A DNA stretch of 64,000 nucleotides from Rugamonas aquatica (GTDB lineage Bacteria; Pseudomonadota; Gammaproteobacteria; Burkholderiales; Burkholderiaceae_D): positions 372,001-436,000 of the forward strand of contig NZ_WHUG01000002.1 in assembly GCF_009380215.1 (NCBI RefSeq), given 5' to 3'. The notes below the pieces were generated by a model. It saw only the letters and a program-made list of their open reading frames with translations, was not told the DNA's origin and searched no databases. The position numbers and the translations under genes were made by a program. This document shows, one piece after another, positions 52,640-61,149 of this stretch; position 1 is the stretch's first letter, and every line of letters starts with the position of its first letter.

Positions 52640-53641
52640 TTATGCCGTCTTGCGCGGCGTGCCGGCGTGCATCGATTCGGGCTCGGGGCCCGGCTGATGC
52701 GCCATGTGTACGATGTCCGACGGCGCCATGCCGAACCAGCGCTTGCAGGCCCGGTAGAACGCGCTCGGTTCGGAGAAGCCCAGCTGGAAGCTGAGCATCT
52801 TCAGCGACAGTTCGCCGCAACTGAGCGATTGCCGCGCCAGCTCGCGCCGGGTGTCGTCGACCAGGTTGGTGAAGCTGGTGCCTTCCTCGGCCAGCCGGCG
52901 CTGCAAGGTGCGCTCGCTCATCATCAGCTGGGCGGCGACGTCGTCGCGGTGCGGCGGCCCCTTGGGCAGCAGGCTGGCCAGCAGGCCCTGCACCTTGGCG
53001 CTGAAGGTCGGCGGCTCGGCGCGCGCCAGCGTGGCCAGCACGCGTTCGCCGCTGCCGGGCACCAGCGGCGGATTGGCCGGCAGCGCCATGACCAGGTCGG
53101 TGTCGGAAAATTCCATCACGTTGTGCGGCATCGAAAACTTGACCGGGCAGCCGAAGGTTTCCGCGTACACGTGGGCGTTGGCCGGTTCCGGGAAGGTGTA
53201 TTCGACCACCACCGGCGCGATGTCGTCGCGGCCGGCGGCGCAGCGCAGCGAACGCAGCAGCACGCACCAGACAAAGTCGTAGCGTTGCTGCGGCACGTCG
53301 CGGCGCGCGCCGGGCAGCAGCAGGCCGACGCGGGTGTGGCCATGGCAGCGCTCGATCGAACTCTGCACCGTCGGCGACACCAGCATGATGTGGCCCATCA
53401 CGCCCAGCCAGCCGAGCCGGTGCGGCGAGGAGATTTTCAGGCCGATCAGCGGATCGCCGGATTTTTCCACCACCAGTTCCCACAGGTGGCTGAGTTTGTC
53501 GGACAGCGTGAGGGCGTCGCAGGCGAGGCCGTCCCCTTCGTCCAGTCCGGCTTGCGCGAACAGCGCTTCCGCTTCCACGCCGGAATGGGTCAGGCGCGAT
53601 TTGACGCCGCGCACCAGATGCAGGGCGGAGGAGTAAGTCAT
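52640..53641 (-). CDS. AraC-family transcriptional regulator
   Basis: 333 aa. The N-terminal arabinose-binding-type domain (Arabinose_bd, e.g. LKISSPHRLGWLGVMGHIML) is followed by a C-terminal double helix-turn-helix: MSERTLQRRLAEEGTSFTNL, then LSLKMLSFQLGFSEPSAFYR and ACKRWFGMAPSDI. The ATG overlaps the stop of the DUF2059 gene (ATGA). Its position inside the operon suggests local control of the export genes. The effector is unknown. Confidence 0.88.
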   Translation of the reverse strand: MTYSSALHLVRGVKSRLTHSGVEAEALFAQAGLDEGDGLACDALTLSDKLSHLWELVVEKSGDPLIGLKISSPHRLGWLGVMGHIMLVSPTVQSSIERCHGHTRVGLLLPGARRDVPQQRYDFVWCVLLRSLRCAAGRDDIAPVVVEYTFPEPANAHVYAETFGCPVKFSMPHNVMEFSDTDLVMALPANPPLVPGSGERVLATLARAEPPTFSAKVQGLLASLLPKGPPHRDDVAAQLMMSERTLQRRLAEEGTSFTNLVDDTRRELARQSLSCGELSLKMLSFQLGFSEPSAFYRACKRWFGMAPSDIVHMAHQPGPEPESMHAGTPRKTA

Positions 53642-54195
53642 GGCGTGACCGCAGCGCGCAGACGCAGGCCGATTTTTTCCTTCAGGCCTTGCAGTTTGGG
53701 ATCGATGACGGCGCGGGTGTCGGCGGCCACGCCTTCGCCCAGCGTCTTCTGCATTTCCGGCAGCATCGCTTCGAATTTTTTCTTGACCGGCGATTCGAGG
53801 ATGGCGATCAGCTGCTTCAGTTCTTCCTCGGTGTAGCGTTCGGCCAGCAGCGGGGCGATGGTGGTCGGGATCAGCTTGTCGGCGCTGCCCTTGGTGATCG
53901 GCGTGGCGTCGGCCATGAACTGCTTGGCTTCGCCGACGATGTCGTTCATCGCCGCATCGCGCTTCTCCGGCACGGCGCGGCCCTGCAGCATGGCGCGCGC
54001 CTGCTGGACCGCGTCCGCCACCGGCGCCTGCAGCATTTGCTGGCCGATGTTGTCCGGGTTCCACAGCTTCAGCACCTTGTCGACCAGCGCCTGCTTGGCC
54101 GGCGGCACCGGGGCGGCGTGGACGGCGGCGCAGGCTGCGGCCATGGCCAGCAGCACCAGGCCGCGCTTGCATTGGGTAGGGATGGATGTCGTCAT
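53638..54195 (-). CDS. DUF2059-family exported protein
   Basis: 185 aa. Signal peptide RGLVLLAMAAACAAVHAAP. The mature protein is helical, with LIPTTIAPLLAERYTEEELKQLIAILESPVKKKFEAMLPEM, the conserved DUF2059 core (ERYT.EEL..l..F..Sp.gkK). Periplasmic; function unknown. Third gene from the end of the operon, 18 bp after the FadL-type gene, and translationally coupled to araC. Confidence 0.82.
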   Translation of the reverse strand: MTTSIPTQCKRGLVLLAMAAACAAVHAAPVPPAKQALVDKVLKLWNPDNIGQQMLQAPVADAVQQARAMLQGRAVPEKRDAAMNDIVGEAKQFMADATPITKGSADKLIPTTIAPLLAERYTEEELKQLIAILESPVKKKFEAMLPEMQKTLGEGVAADTRAVIDPKLQGLKEKIGLRLRAAVTP

Positions 54196-54213
54196 ATTGT
54201 GCTCCTTAAAAAA

Positions 54214-55851
54214 TCAGAAACGCTTGTTGATTTCAAAACCAAAATAGCGCACATGGATGTCGCCCTTGACGTTTTGTCCGGCGTAGGGGTTGTAGATGAT
54301 GTTGAGGAAGTTGCTGCAGTTCAGATTGCAGTCGGTGTTGGCCGGCACGTCGAACTTGCCGGTCATGTAGGAACCGGTGACGCTGACCTCCATGTTGTTG
54401 CTGATCTTGTAGCTCAGGCCGGCGCTCAGCAGCTTGGTGTTGGGCAGCGGCGCCAGCAAGTCGATCTTGTTGTTCGGCACCGACGTCTTGCGCGGCTCGT
54501 AGCCGAAGCGCAGCGCCAGCTTTTCCATCGGGAACAGCTGCACGCCGTAGGCCAGGTTGACCACGCTCTTGTAGCCGCGCGGGATAATCAGCTTGCTCGA
54601 ATCGGGGATGCCGTACAGCCGCGCCACCTCCAGCAGCTTGACGCTCTGGTCGAACTGGAAGCGCAGCGCATCCCACTCGCTCCAGCGGGCGTAGCTGGCG
54701 TCGACGTTGAGCTGGGCAAAGCGTATCGGCCGCAGCTTGATCCCCACCTGCAGGTGCGAAGGGAAGGGAATGATGGCGCTCATATTGCCCTTCTGCGTGG
54801 CCGGGATCGAGGTCGGGAAACCCAGCACGGCGCCGGCGATCGGACCCAGCAGCGAGGCGTTCATGCCGCGCACGAAGTTGCGCAGCATGGGCTCGGTGTC
54901 GAACACATAGGTGCCGGTGTAGTGGGTCTTGGAGCCGCCCTGGTAGACCGCGCCCAGCGCGATCCACGGCCTGGGCTCCCACAGCACGCCCAGGTTGATG
55001 GTGGGATCGAACGGCGCCGTCAGTTCCAGCCGCATATTCGCGGCCTTTTTGAACGGGCTGACCATGCCATCCTTGCCGCCGCCGCAGACGCCGAAGCCCA
55101 GCACGTCGATGATGTTGCCGCCGTCTTCAGGGCACCAGCCTTTTTGCAGCTGGCCGAACACGCCCAGCAGCTCGTTGGGGAAGCGCATATTGGTGTCGAC
55201 CACGAAGGCGGCGTGGGCGATCGGAATCGAGACGCCGAAGCGCAGCGTGTCCGAATACTTGTAGCCGACCGACGGCGACAGGTAGACCAGGCGCTGGATC
55301 TGCTCCTGCCGGCCCTGGTACTGGCCGGGGTCGTTGGGATCGGTGGTGCGGTCCAGGCTCATCGCCTGCGACATATAGCTGTCGGTGGCGAAGGTCCATG
55401 GCGAGCCGGCCTTGTTCCAGTACATGCCGACGCCGGGCACGGCCACGGCCGGCAGACGCCAGCCGGGCATGCCGTAGCCGGGCACGTACATCACCTGGCG
55501 CACCGGGCCGGTGCGGGTGTTGGAGATCGGGTCATCCTTCCAGCCGCCGATGTCGAAGTTGGGGCCGGGCGTGAAGCTGGCCGCCGTGCGGATCGAGGCC
55601 ACGAAGTTGTGGATGCTTTCGCCATCGCCGGTCAGCCGCGCCAGGCCGGCGGGGTTGAAGTGGATCGAGGCGACGCCGGGCGGGTCGGCCGTGACCGCGT
55701 TGCCGAGCGCCATCGCGACCACGCTGGTGGTCAGGTTCTCGGTCAGCGCCGCGTGCGCCGCCAGCGGGCAGAGCGCGAGCGCTGCGCACGCGCACGCGAC
55801 GGCGGCGGCGATGGCGCGGCGGCGCGCCGGGACTGGGCTGTGCTGGCTCAT
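54214..55851 (-). CDS. Outer-membrane protein of the FadL/OmpP1 family
   Basis: 545 aa. Signal peptide ending CPLAAHA. The FadL-type N-terminus is visible: NLTTSVVAMALGNAVTADPP then GVASIHFNPAGLARLTG (the NPAG motif). Beta strands fill the rest, and the protein ends YFGFEINKRF with a terminal aromatic for BAM. A long insert (about 230-290) carries two Cys (WCPEDG and GFGVCGGG). FadL proteins pass hydrophobic compounds; in this operon the barrel may serve export of the neighbouring motif-bearing proteins. 15 bp after the previous gene. Confidence 0.85.
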   Translation of the reverse strand: MSQHSPVPARRRAIAAAVACACAALALCPLAAHAALTENLTTSVVAMALGNAVTADPPGVASIHFNPAGLARLTGDGESIHNFVASIRTAASFTPGPNFDIGGWKDDPISNTRTGPVRQVMYVPGYGMPGWRLPAVAVPGVGMYWNKAGSPWTFATDSYMSQAMSLDRTTDPNDPGQYQGRQEQIQRLVYLSPSVGYKYSDTLRFGVSIPIAHAAFVVDTNMRFPNELLGVFGQLQKGWCPEDGGNIIDVLGFGVCGGGKDGMVSPFKKAANMRLELTAPFDPTINLGVLWEPRPWIALGAVYQGGSKTHYTGTYVFDTEPMLRNFVRGMNASLLGPIAGAVLGFPTSIPATQKGNMSAIIPFPSHLQVGIKLRPIRFAQLNVDASYARWSEWDALRFQFDQSVKLLEVARLYGIPDSSKLIIPRGYKSVVNLAYGVQLFPMEKLALRFGYEPRKTSVPNNKIDLLAPLPNTKLLSAGLSYKISNNMEVSVTGSYMTGKFDVPANTDCNLNCSNFLNIIYNPYAGQNVKGDIHVRYFGFEINKRF

Positions 55852-55866
55852 GGATGGCTACGCATG

Positions 55867-56877
55867 TCAGAAGTTCAGCGGGATGTTCATGCCCAGCGTC
55901 AGGTTGGGCGAGTCCGGTGTCAAGCCGATGCCGACCGAGACGTTGACGGTGGTCTTGGGCGAGATGCGGTAGCCGATGCCCATGTTGAGGATGCTGGAAG
56001 TCTGCATATGGGTCTTGGCTTCCAGGCCGTCGGCAAAGCGCAGCTTCGAACCGGCCGAGATCGCTTCCTGGAAGGAGATGGTGGTGGAGATGCCGTACGA
56101 CAGCGCCCACGCGAAGCCCATGCCGAAGCCGACCGTGCCGCCCGGCTGGACGCGGGTCAGGATGCGGGTGCCGTTGACCTGGTACAGATGCTTGGCCGGC
56201 AGGCTGGCCGTGTAGTTCAGCGAGCCGAACAGCGCGACCGGGTCGACGATCTTGTTGACGTTGATGCCGGCCGTGAAGGCGCCGACGCCGCTGCCGGTGG
56301 CTTCGCCGCTGCCGGCGATGATCTTGAACGGGCTGCGGCCGGTCGGCAGGCGGATGTTGCTGGTGACGGTCAGGTTGGGCGTGTCGCGGCGCGCTTCGAA
56401 CGGCTGCCAGCGCGCGCCCAGCAACATGTCGCCCAGCGAGTTGGAGGCGCCGTTGGACAGGTTGTTGTCGGAGTAGCGCGAGATGAAGGGCAGGGTGACG
56501 TTGCCGGTCAGGTTGTCGAGCAGGCCGTAGTCGGCCGAGAAGGTGTTGGTGATGCTGTGCGAGCTGGTGTTCTCGATGTTGAACAGCGTGGTGCTGCCGT
56601 TGGCCAGGTCGGTGACGATGCGCTCTTCGCCGACGTAGGAGTAGTTGACGTCGTAGGTGACGGCCAGCTGGTTGCGGCGGATCAGGCTGTACTGCTTGTC
56701 GACCGCGGTCAGGGTTTGCTTCAGCAGGGCGCTCTGGTCGCCTTCGCCTTCCTTCTTGGCCAGCGCGTCGCGCGCGGCGTCGGCGCTGGCGGGGGCGGCG
56801 GTCTGTTGCGCCGAAGCGGGCAGCGCCAGCAGGGTGGCGGCAATGGCTGCGGCGATAGGCAGGGTACGGAAAATCAT
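55867..56877 (-). CDS. Outer-membrane beta-barrel (transporter / phenol-MetA-deg-like)
   Basis: 336 aa from the ATG at 56877. That start has AGGA 8 bases upstream; the in-frame ATG at 56886 has no room for a ribosome site. Signal peptide FRTLPIAAAIAATLLALPASA, then an acidic helical piece (ARDALAKKEGEGDQSALLKQ). The barrel has many short amphipathic strands (VTYDVNYSYVGEERI, NTFSADYGLLDNLTGNV) and ends LTLGMNIPLNF. The strand style resembles the Phenol_MetA_deg channel-like family. Second gene of the peptidase operon. Confidence 0.75.
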   Translation of the reverse strand: MIFRTLPIAAAIAATLLALPASAQQTAAPASADAARDALAKKEGEGDQSALLKQTLTAVDKQYSLIRRNQLAVTYDVNYSYVGEERIVTDLANGSTTLFNIENTSSHSITNTFSADYGLLDNLTGNVTLPFISRYSDNNLSNGASNSLGDMLLGARWQPFEARRDTPNLTVTSNIRLPTGRSPFKIIAGSGEATGSGVGAFTAGINVNKIVDPVALFGSLNYTASLPAKHLYQVNGTRILTRVQPGGTVGFGMGFAWALSYGISTTISFQEAISAGSKLRFADGLEAKTHMQTSSILNMGIGYRISPKTTVNVSVGIGLTPDSPNLTLGMNIPLNF

Positions 56878-56926
56878 CTTGGTCATCCTTGAGAGAGTAG
56901 GCGCGAGAGTGGGAAAGGCGCGGGGG

Positions 56927-57694
56927 TTAATTGCGATGCATCCAGGTGCCTGCGGCGCCCGTGTTGACGGCGCGCAGCAACAGCTGGGCCGCATTGGAAA
57001 GGCCGTCCTGCCGGCCCTTGCCTGTGACGCGGTCCATGTCGGCCACGGCCAGCTCCTGGTCGTTCAGCGCCAGTTGCGCCACCGGGGTCTGGCCCTTGGC
57101 CGGGGAGATGATGAATAGGGTGTTCTTGTCCCACCAGCGCGCGAATTCTTCGACCGAGAAGGCGATGTTGCCGGCCGACGGGTCGGCGATGTAGACCACG
57201 CCGCCGCGGATGCCGCGCAACACCACGAAGTGCTTGGAACCGGCGTAGTCGATCGGCACGATGGCCGGTTCTTCCAGCGTCATCAAGTCCTTGATCTCGG
57301 CCTTGAAGCCGGCGCCCGACAGGCCCAGCGAGCCGACGTAGCGCTTCATGTCCAGCAGCGAGAAGCCGCGCCGCTCGATGATCTTTTCCTTTTCGCCCTT
57401 GTCCAGCATGCCTTCCATGGCTTGCTGTTCGTTGACCATCACGCCCAGGTGGTAGTTGAGGATGGTCACCAGCGCGGCCGAGCCGCAGCTGAAGTCGAAG
57501 GCCTGGCGCACGATGTGTTTGTACTTGAGCTCGGAGAACGGCTCCATCGTCACCGATTGCGTGTAGGCGCCGCCGCCCAGCAGGGTCTGCGGCATTTCGA
57601 ACTGGCCCTTGGGACGGTCCAGCGGTTCGTGGCGGGACATGGCCCCGGCGCCGCCGATCGCGGCGGCGATGATGCCGAGCAGGATCATCAGCAT
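56927..57694 (-). CDS. Membrane-anchored C39-family cysteine peptidase
   Basis: 255 aa. A short N-terminal hydrophobic anchor (MLMILLGIIAAAIGGAG) places the peptidase outside the cytoplasm. The C39 core: Gln64 and Cys70 in VRQAFDFSCGSAALVTIL, His155 in GSKHFVVLRGI, Asp171 in VYIADPSAGNIAF; all catalytic residues are present. No ABC transporter is fused or adjacent, unlike bacteriocin C39 transporters. The C-terminal 50 residues include LALNDQELAV then DRVTGKGRQDGLS, which resembles the leader motif of the adjacent substrates. Candidate processing enzyme of the locus; compare Acinetobacter FilB (from memory). Confidence 0.85.
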   Translation of the reverse strand: MLMILLGIIAAAIGGAGAMSRHEPLDRPKGQFEMPQTLLGGGAYTQSVTMEPFSELKYKHIVRQAFDFSCGSAALVTILNYHLGVMVNEQQAMEGMLDKGEKEKIIERRGFSLLDMKRYVGSLGLSGAGFKAEIKDLMTLEEPAIVPIDYAGSKHFVVLRGIRGGVVYIADPSAGNIAFSVEEFARWWDKNTLFIISPAKGQTPVAQLALNDQELAVADMDRVTGKGRQDGLSNAAQLLLRAVNTGAAGTWMHRN

Positions 57695-57698
57695 GGCG

Positions 57699-57827
57699 TC
57701 ATCCCTCGCGCGTCGCGCGTGAGGGCGCGCCTGGGCGCGCGCGATAAAAATGCCGGCGGGACTGCGGGCACAAACTGCGGGCGTAGGCTGCGCCCAGAGG
57801 CGTCGGGCGCCCCATCGTGATGGTCAT
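57699..57827 (-). CDS. Possible 42-aa leader ORF of the peptidase operon
   Basis: ATG at 57827 with GGAGA 5 bases upstream, and a stop 4 bp before the peptidase ATG. The product is Arg/Pro-rich (MTITMGRPTPLGAAYARSLC and onward), without hydrophobic segment or known family. It may be a translated leader that couples expression, or a chance frame behind a real ribosome site. Confidence 0.35.
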   Translation of the reverse strand: MTITMGRPTPLGAAYARSLCPQSRRHFYRARPGAPSRATREG

Positions 57828-58279
57828 CTTGTCTCCAGTATTCTTAATTAGAACGGTCGTGCTTTATTAAGGCGACAACACGTCTTTCTTTTCTTGTAAT
57901 TAATTAACGCATGGTTTGGCAAAACCGAGCATCTGTTTTTTTAGAAATGTGACTCTAAATCTTTTTGGCGAACTTATGCTAATGGGACGGCGCTTTGGCG
58001 ACGAATCGGCGCAACCTTTTGACAACATGCGTGACATAACTGCCACACGCCGCATCCCCACTCTGTATGGCTCCCAAGGCCACGTTGTTGGCTTTCCAAG
58101 TCAGCGCGCCGCGCTGGACCGGCGTCGGCGGCGACTCATATGATGGACTCAATTAATAGTCAAATATTAAGATTTTCACGGCACCGGACAGGGCGCCGCG
58201 GCTCCTACCCGGAGCCCAGGAGCAGCCTGCCGAACGTGAGCCCGGACAAAAAAATTCATACACAACTCGGAGATAAAAA
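57828..58279. other. Divergent promoter region between the two export operons
   Basis: About 450 bp. The first 130 bp next to the minus operon are AT-rich (TTCTTAATTAGAAC, TTGTAATTAATTAACG) and likely hold the promoters. Near 58099 lies AAGTCAGCGCGCCGCGCTGG, which recurs with two changes at 58837 upstream of the second substrate gene, so the 5' leader was duplicated together with the gene. A hairpin GGCTCC-TACCC-GGAGCC is at 58199-58215. No other gene is visible. Confidence 0.5.
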
Positions 58280-58789
58280 ATGCAAATCGTTAAAACCGCA
58301 ATCGCAGCAGCCCTGGCAACCCTGGCCTTCTCGGCATCGGCCATGACCCCGATCCAGGACGCAGAACTGAGCACCGTCAGCGGCCAGGACGGCGTGTCGA
58401 TCGCTGCCAATCTGAACATCAAGATTGACTCCTTCGTCTACACCGACACCGACGCACTGGATGCCAACGGCCTGGGTGGCGGTTCGGTCAGCTTCAACGG
58501 CATCAAAGTGAACGGCCTGATCGCCGCTAACATCGACATCCTGTCGAAAAACTCCTTCCTGGCCGCTGCCGGCGCCGCTGGCGTGACCAACCCAGGCACC
58601 TTCTACAACCCAGCTACCGGCGGCGACGTCGTACAGATCGCTATCCCAGCGAGCGTGGTTGCTGACGGCCACTACCTGAACGTGTCGGTCGACGCGATCA
58701 AGATGGGCAACAGCGCAGCTTCGTTCGGTTCGGTTGCCATGAACCAGATCGACATGCGCGGCACCACCGTCTGGATCTTCGCGCACTAA
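58280..58789 (+). CDS. Exported leader-motif protein A (DUF6160-like)
   Basis: 169 aa. Signal peptide MQIVKTAIAAALATLAFSASA. Directly after it comes MTPIQDAELSTVSGQDGVSI (Gly35-Gln36-Asp37-Gly38), then a Gly/Ser/Asn-rich beta region with IAANLNIKI, SVSFNGIKVNGLIAANIDIL and repeated short strands. The tail is FGSVAMNQIDMRGTTVWIFA plus terminal His. This N-terminal pattern is what I recall from DUF6160 proteins. GGAG lies 7 bases upstream. Nearly identical to the next gene. Probably a secreted or surface protein. Confidence 0.8.
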   Translation: MQIVKTAIAAALATLAFSASAMTPIQDAELSTVSGQDGVSIAANLNIKIDSFVYTDTDALDANGLGGGSVSFNGIKVNGLIAANIDILSKNSFLAAAGAAGVTNPGTFYNPATGGDVVQIAIPASVVADGHYLNVSVDAIKMGNSAASFGSVAMNQIDMRGTTVWIFAH

Positions 58790-58943
58790 TCCAGACCCGT
58801 CCGCGCTGGCTCGCAGGGTCTGTTGCTTGGCCTGAAAAGTCAGCGCGGCACGCTGGACGCTTGCAACAGCGTAGCCCTAAGATGGTTACGTAGCATTGAA
58901 AAAAACACAAATACCTAGACCAAAACCTCACGGAGACGATCAC

Positions 58944-59453
58944 ATGCAATTCATCAAAACCGCAGTAGCAGCAGCCCTGGCAACCCTGGCTTTCTCGGCA
59001 TCGGCCATGACCCCAATCCAAGACGCAGAGCTGAGCACTGTCAGCGGCCAGGACGGCGTGTCGATCGCTGCCAATCTGAACATCAAGATCGCTTCGTTCA
59101 CCTACACCGACACCGACGCACTGGATGCCAACGGCATGGGTGGCGGTTCGGTCAGCTTCAACGGCATCAAAGTGAACGGCCTGATCGCCGCTAACATCGA
59201 CATCCTGTCGAAAAACTCCTTCCTGGCCGCTGCCGGCGCCGCTGGCGTGACCAACCCAGGCACCTTCTACAACCCAGCTACCGGCGGCGACGTCGTGCAG
59301 ATCGCTATCCCAGCGAGCGTGGTTGCTGACGGCCACTACCTGAACGTGTCGGTCGACGCGATCAAGATGGGCAACAGCGCAGCATCGTTCGGTTCGGTTG
59401 CCATGAACCAGATCGACATGCGCGGCACCACCGTCTGGATCTTCGCTCACTAA
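58944..59453 (+). CDS. Exported leader-motif protein B, tandem duplicate of A
   Basis: 169 aa, differing from protein A at only six residues, all in the first 65 (positions 3, 4, 8, 50, 53 and 65); the last 104 are identical. Same signal peptide, GQDG motif and WIFAH tail. The DNA is also near-identical, with a handful of silent changes, pointing to recent duplication or ongoing gene conversion. GGAGA precedes the ATG at 58944; a longer in-frame start at 58896 is rejected because the signal peptide begins at 58944. Confidence 0.82.
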   Translation: MQFIKTAVAAALATLAFSASAMTPIQDAELSTVSGQDGVSIAANLNIKIASFTYTDTDALDANGMGGGSVSFNGIKVNGLIAANIDILSKNSFLAAAGAAGVTNPGTFYNPATGGDVVQIAIPASVVADGHYLNVSVDAIKMGNSAASFGSVAMNQIDMRGTTVWIFAH

Positions 59454-59463
59454 TCAGCTGAGC

Positions 59464-59491
59464 AACAACAGCCGCGCTCGCGGCTGTTGTT
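59464..59491 (+). terminator. Perfect 12-bp hairpin after protein B
   Basis: AACAACAGCCGC-GCTC-GCGGCTGTTGTT, 10 bp after the stop. The 3' side is GTTGTTT, a modest T tract. It probably attenuates or ends A/B transcription, giving lower expression of the three downstream genes, which have poorer ribosome sites. Confidence 0.65.
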
Positions 59492-59500
59492 TCCCACATC

Positions 59501-60295
59501 ATGAGCTCCTTCTATTCCCTGCGTTCGCTGTGGCTGTGCGCGGCTTTGGCCTGCTGCACGCTGACGGCTTCGGCGCAAATGCAACCGCTGAGTGAAGAGG
59601 AACTGTCCAACACGCGTGGACAAGGTCTGGTCGCGCTCACCAACACCAGCCTGGGCGGCTTCGATTTCAGCAAGGTCGCGCTGGACGCCGACATCACACT
59701 GAGCGCCAACCTGCGCAATGTGCGCCTGGGCGAATACAACTACGCCGCGCGCAACGGCACCGGCGCCGATCTCGACATCGGCCTGCTGCAATTCGGCCGC
59801 AGCGATGGCACCGAGGCGCAGCGCCTGGTCCACATCAGCAATCCCTATTTCGAATTCGTCTACAAGAACGCGGCCGATGGCGCCTCGCGCGAAGCGGTCG
59901 GCATGCGCTTCGGCTTCGAGGGCATCAGCGGCGATATCGGCATGAAGATCAACAGCCTGTCGGGCTCGATGCGGGTGACGGGCCAGGCGGCCGACGGCAC
60001 CGCCGTGGTGCTCGACTCGCGCACCGACACGCTCGGCGGCAAGCGCTGGGATGGCGGCTGCACCGCGCCTTGCCTGTCGCTGGCGCAGCTGGGCGGCGTG
60101 ACGGCCGGCGATGCCGCCGGGCCGAGCCGGGATTTCTGGATCTCCGTCTTGAAGACCGGCGTGCAGTTCCCGACGGCCGCCGGCGTGCCGGCTACCGATG
60201 CGGCGCAGGCCGGCATCTGGATGAACTGGCGCGACAAGCTGCAAGCCTTGAACACGTCCGGCCTGGTGCCGCCGAATCTGCCGAAGGGCCGTTGA
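59501..60295 (+). CDS. Exported leader-motif protein C
   Basis: 264 aa. The signal peptide ends CCTLTASA, then QMQPLSEEELSNTRGQGLVAL (motif at residues 30-42, GQG instead of GQDG). The body has SLGGFDFSKVALDADITLSAN, a basic/acidic beta segment and a long C-terminal part with FWISVLKTGVQFPTAAG. It ends PPNLPKGR and lacks the His tail of the others, so it may play a different role (e.g. tip, base or adaptor). No good ribosome site is seen. Its TGA overlaps the next ATG (TGATG). Confidence 0.72.
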   Translation: MSSFYSLRSLWLCAALACCTLTASAQMQPLSEEELSNTRGQGLVALTNTSLGGFDFSKVALDADITLSANLRNVRLGEYNYAARNGTGADLDIGLLQFGRSDGTEAQRLVHISNPYFEFVYKNAADGASREAVGMRFGFEGISGDIGMKINSLSGSMRVTGQAADGTAVVLDSRTDTLGGKRWDGGCTAPCLSLAQLGGVTAGDAAGPSRDFWISVLKTGVQFPTAAGVPATDAAQAGIWMNWRDKLQALNTSGLVPPNLPKGR

Positions 60296-61149
60296 TGACG
60301 GTCGCGCGCGCTTCCTTGCTGATGCTGCTGGCCGCCGTGTGCGCGCCGGCGCCGGCGATGGAGCCCTTGAACGACGCGGCGCTGTCGACGGTGCGCGGGC
60401 GCGATGGCGTCAGCTTCGATCTGAACGGTTTCGCCATGAGCGGCGATGCGCGCGTCAGCTACACCACGCCGGTCGGCTCCAGTCTGTACGTGGAAAAATT
60501 CAGCGCCTCGCGCAGCGACAATCCTTTGCCGTTTTCCGATCCCTACAAGCTCGACATCGTGGCCGGCGCGCCCGGCCTGGCCGATGTCATCAACATCGCC
60601 TTTCCGCTGAACGTGAATGCCGACCAGCGCTGGCAGGCCGCCTACGATTGGGGCGTGACGGCCGACGGCGTCACGCGCGAGCAGGGCAGCGTGGTCATCA
60701 AGGACCTGGTGTTTTCCGGCGGCGGCTTGCAATTCTCCACGCCGCAGGTCAATGACGGCGTGGCCTTCGGGGCGGCGCTGCGCATGGATATCGGCAAGCT
60801 GTCGTTCCAGCCGCGCGGCCGCAACGACCCCACCGAGGCGATGGTGCTGAGTGGCGTGCACATCGGCGGCGTCGATGGCAATGGCGTGTTCAACAATACG
60901 CCGTGGATGCTGGCCAATGTGGCGTCGCAGCCGGCGGTGATCAATGCGCTGAACGACGAGACCGGGCCGCGCCTGCACATCGGCATCGACTGGCCGGATT
61001 CGCGTTACGGCAGCGGTGTGGCGCCGGCCGGCGGCGTGGTGGTCGACAATATTTCTTTCGTGAGCCCGGGGCAGCCGACGGTGGATCTTGGCTCCTCGCG
61101 CATAGGCTCGATCCAGATCCAGTATCTCGACATAAAGTTCAAGCACTGA
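60295..61149 (+). CDS. Exported leader-motif protein D
   Basis: 284 aa. Signal peptide ARASLLMLLAAVCAPAPA, then MEPLNDAALSTVRGRDGVSF: Arg36 replaces the usual Gln, and Ala29 replaces Glu. The body is beta-rich (VSYTTPVGSSLYVEKFSA, VVIKDLVFSGGGLQFSTP). The tail is IGSIQIQYLDIKFK plus terminal His, like A, B, E and the MshEN protein. Translationally coupled to genes C and E by one-base stop/start overlaps. Confidence 0.75.
   Translation: MTVARASLLMLLAAVCAPAPAMEPLNDAALSTVRGRDGVSFDLNGFAMSGDARVSYTTPVGSSLYVEKFSASRSDNPLPFSDPYKLDIVAGAPGLADVINIAFPLNVNADQRWQAAYDWGVTADGVTREQGSVVIKDLVFSGGGLQFSTPQVNDGVAFGAALRMDIGKLSFQPRGRNDPTEAMVLSGVHIGGVDGNGVFNNTPWMLANVASQPAVINALNDETGPRLHIGIDWPDSRYGSGVAPAGGVVVDNISFVSPGQPTVDLGSSRIGSIQIQYLDIKFKH

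Noticed and set aside
53689..56892. 1067-codon plus-strand frame across three minus-strand genes
   Set aside because: Spans gene borders, including intergenic gaps, which a real antisense gene would not do by chance; the three genes beneath have signal peptides and family motifs.
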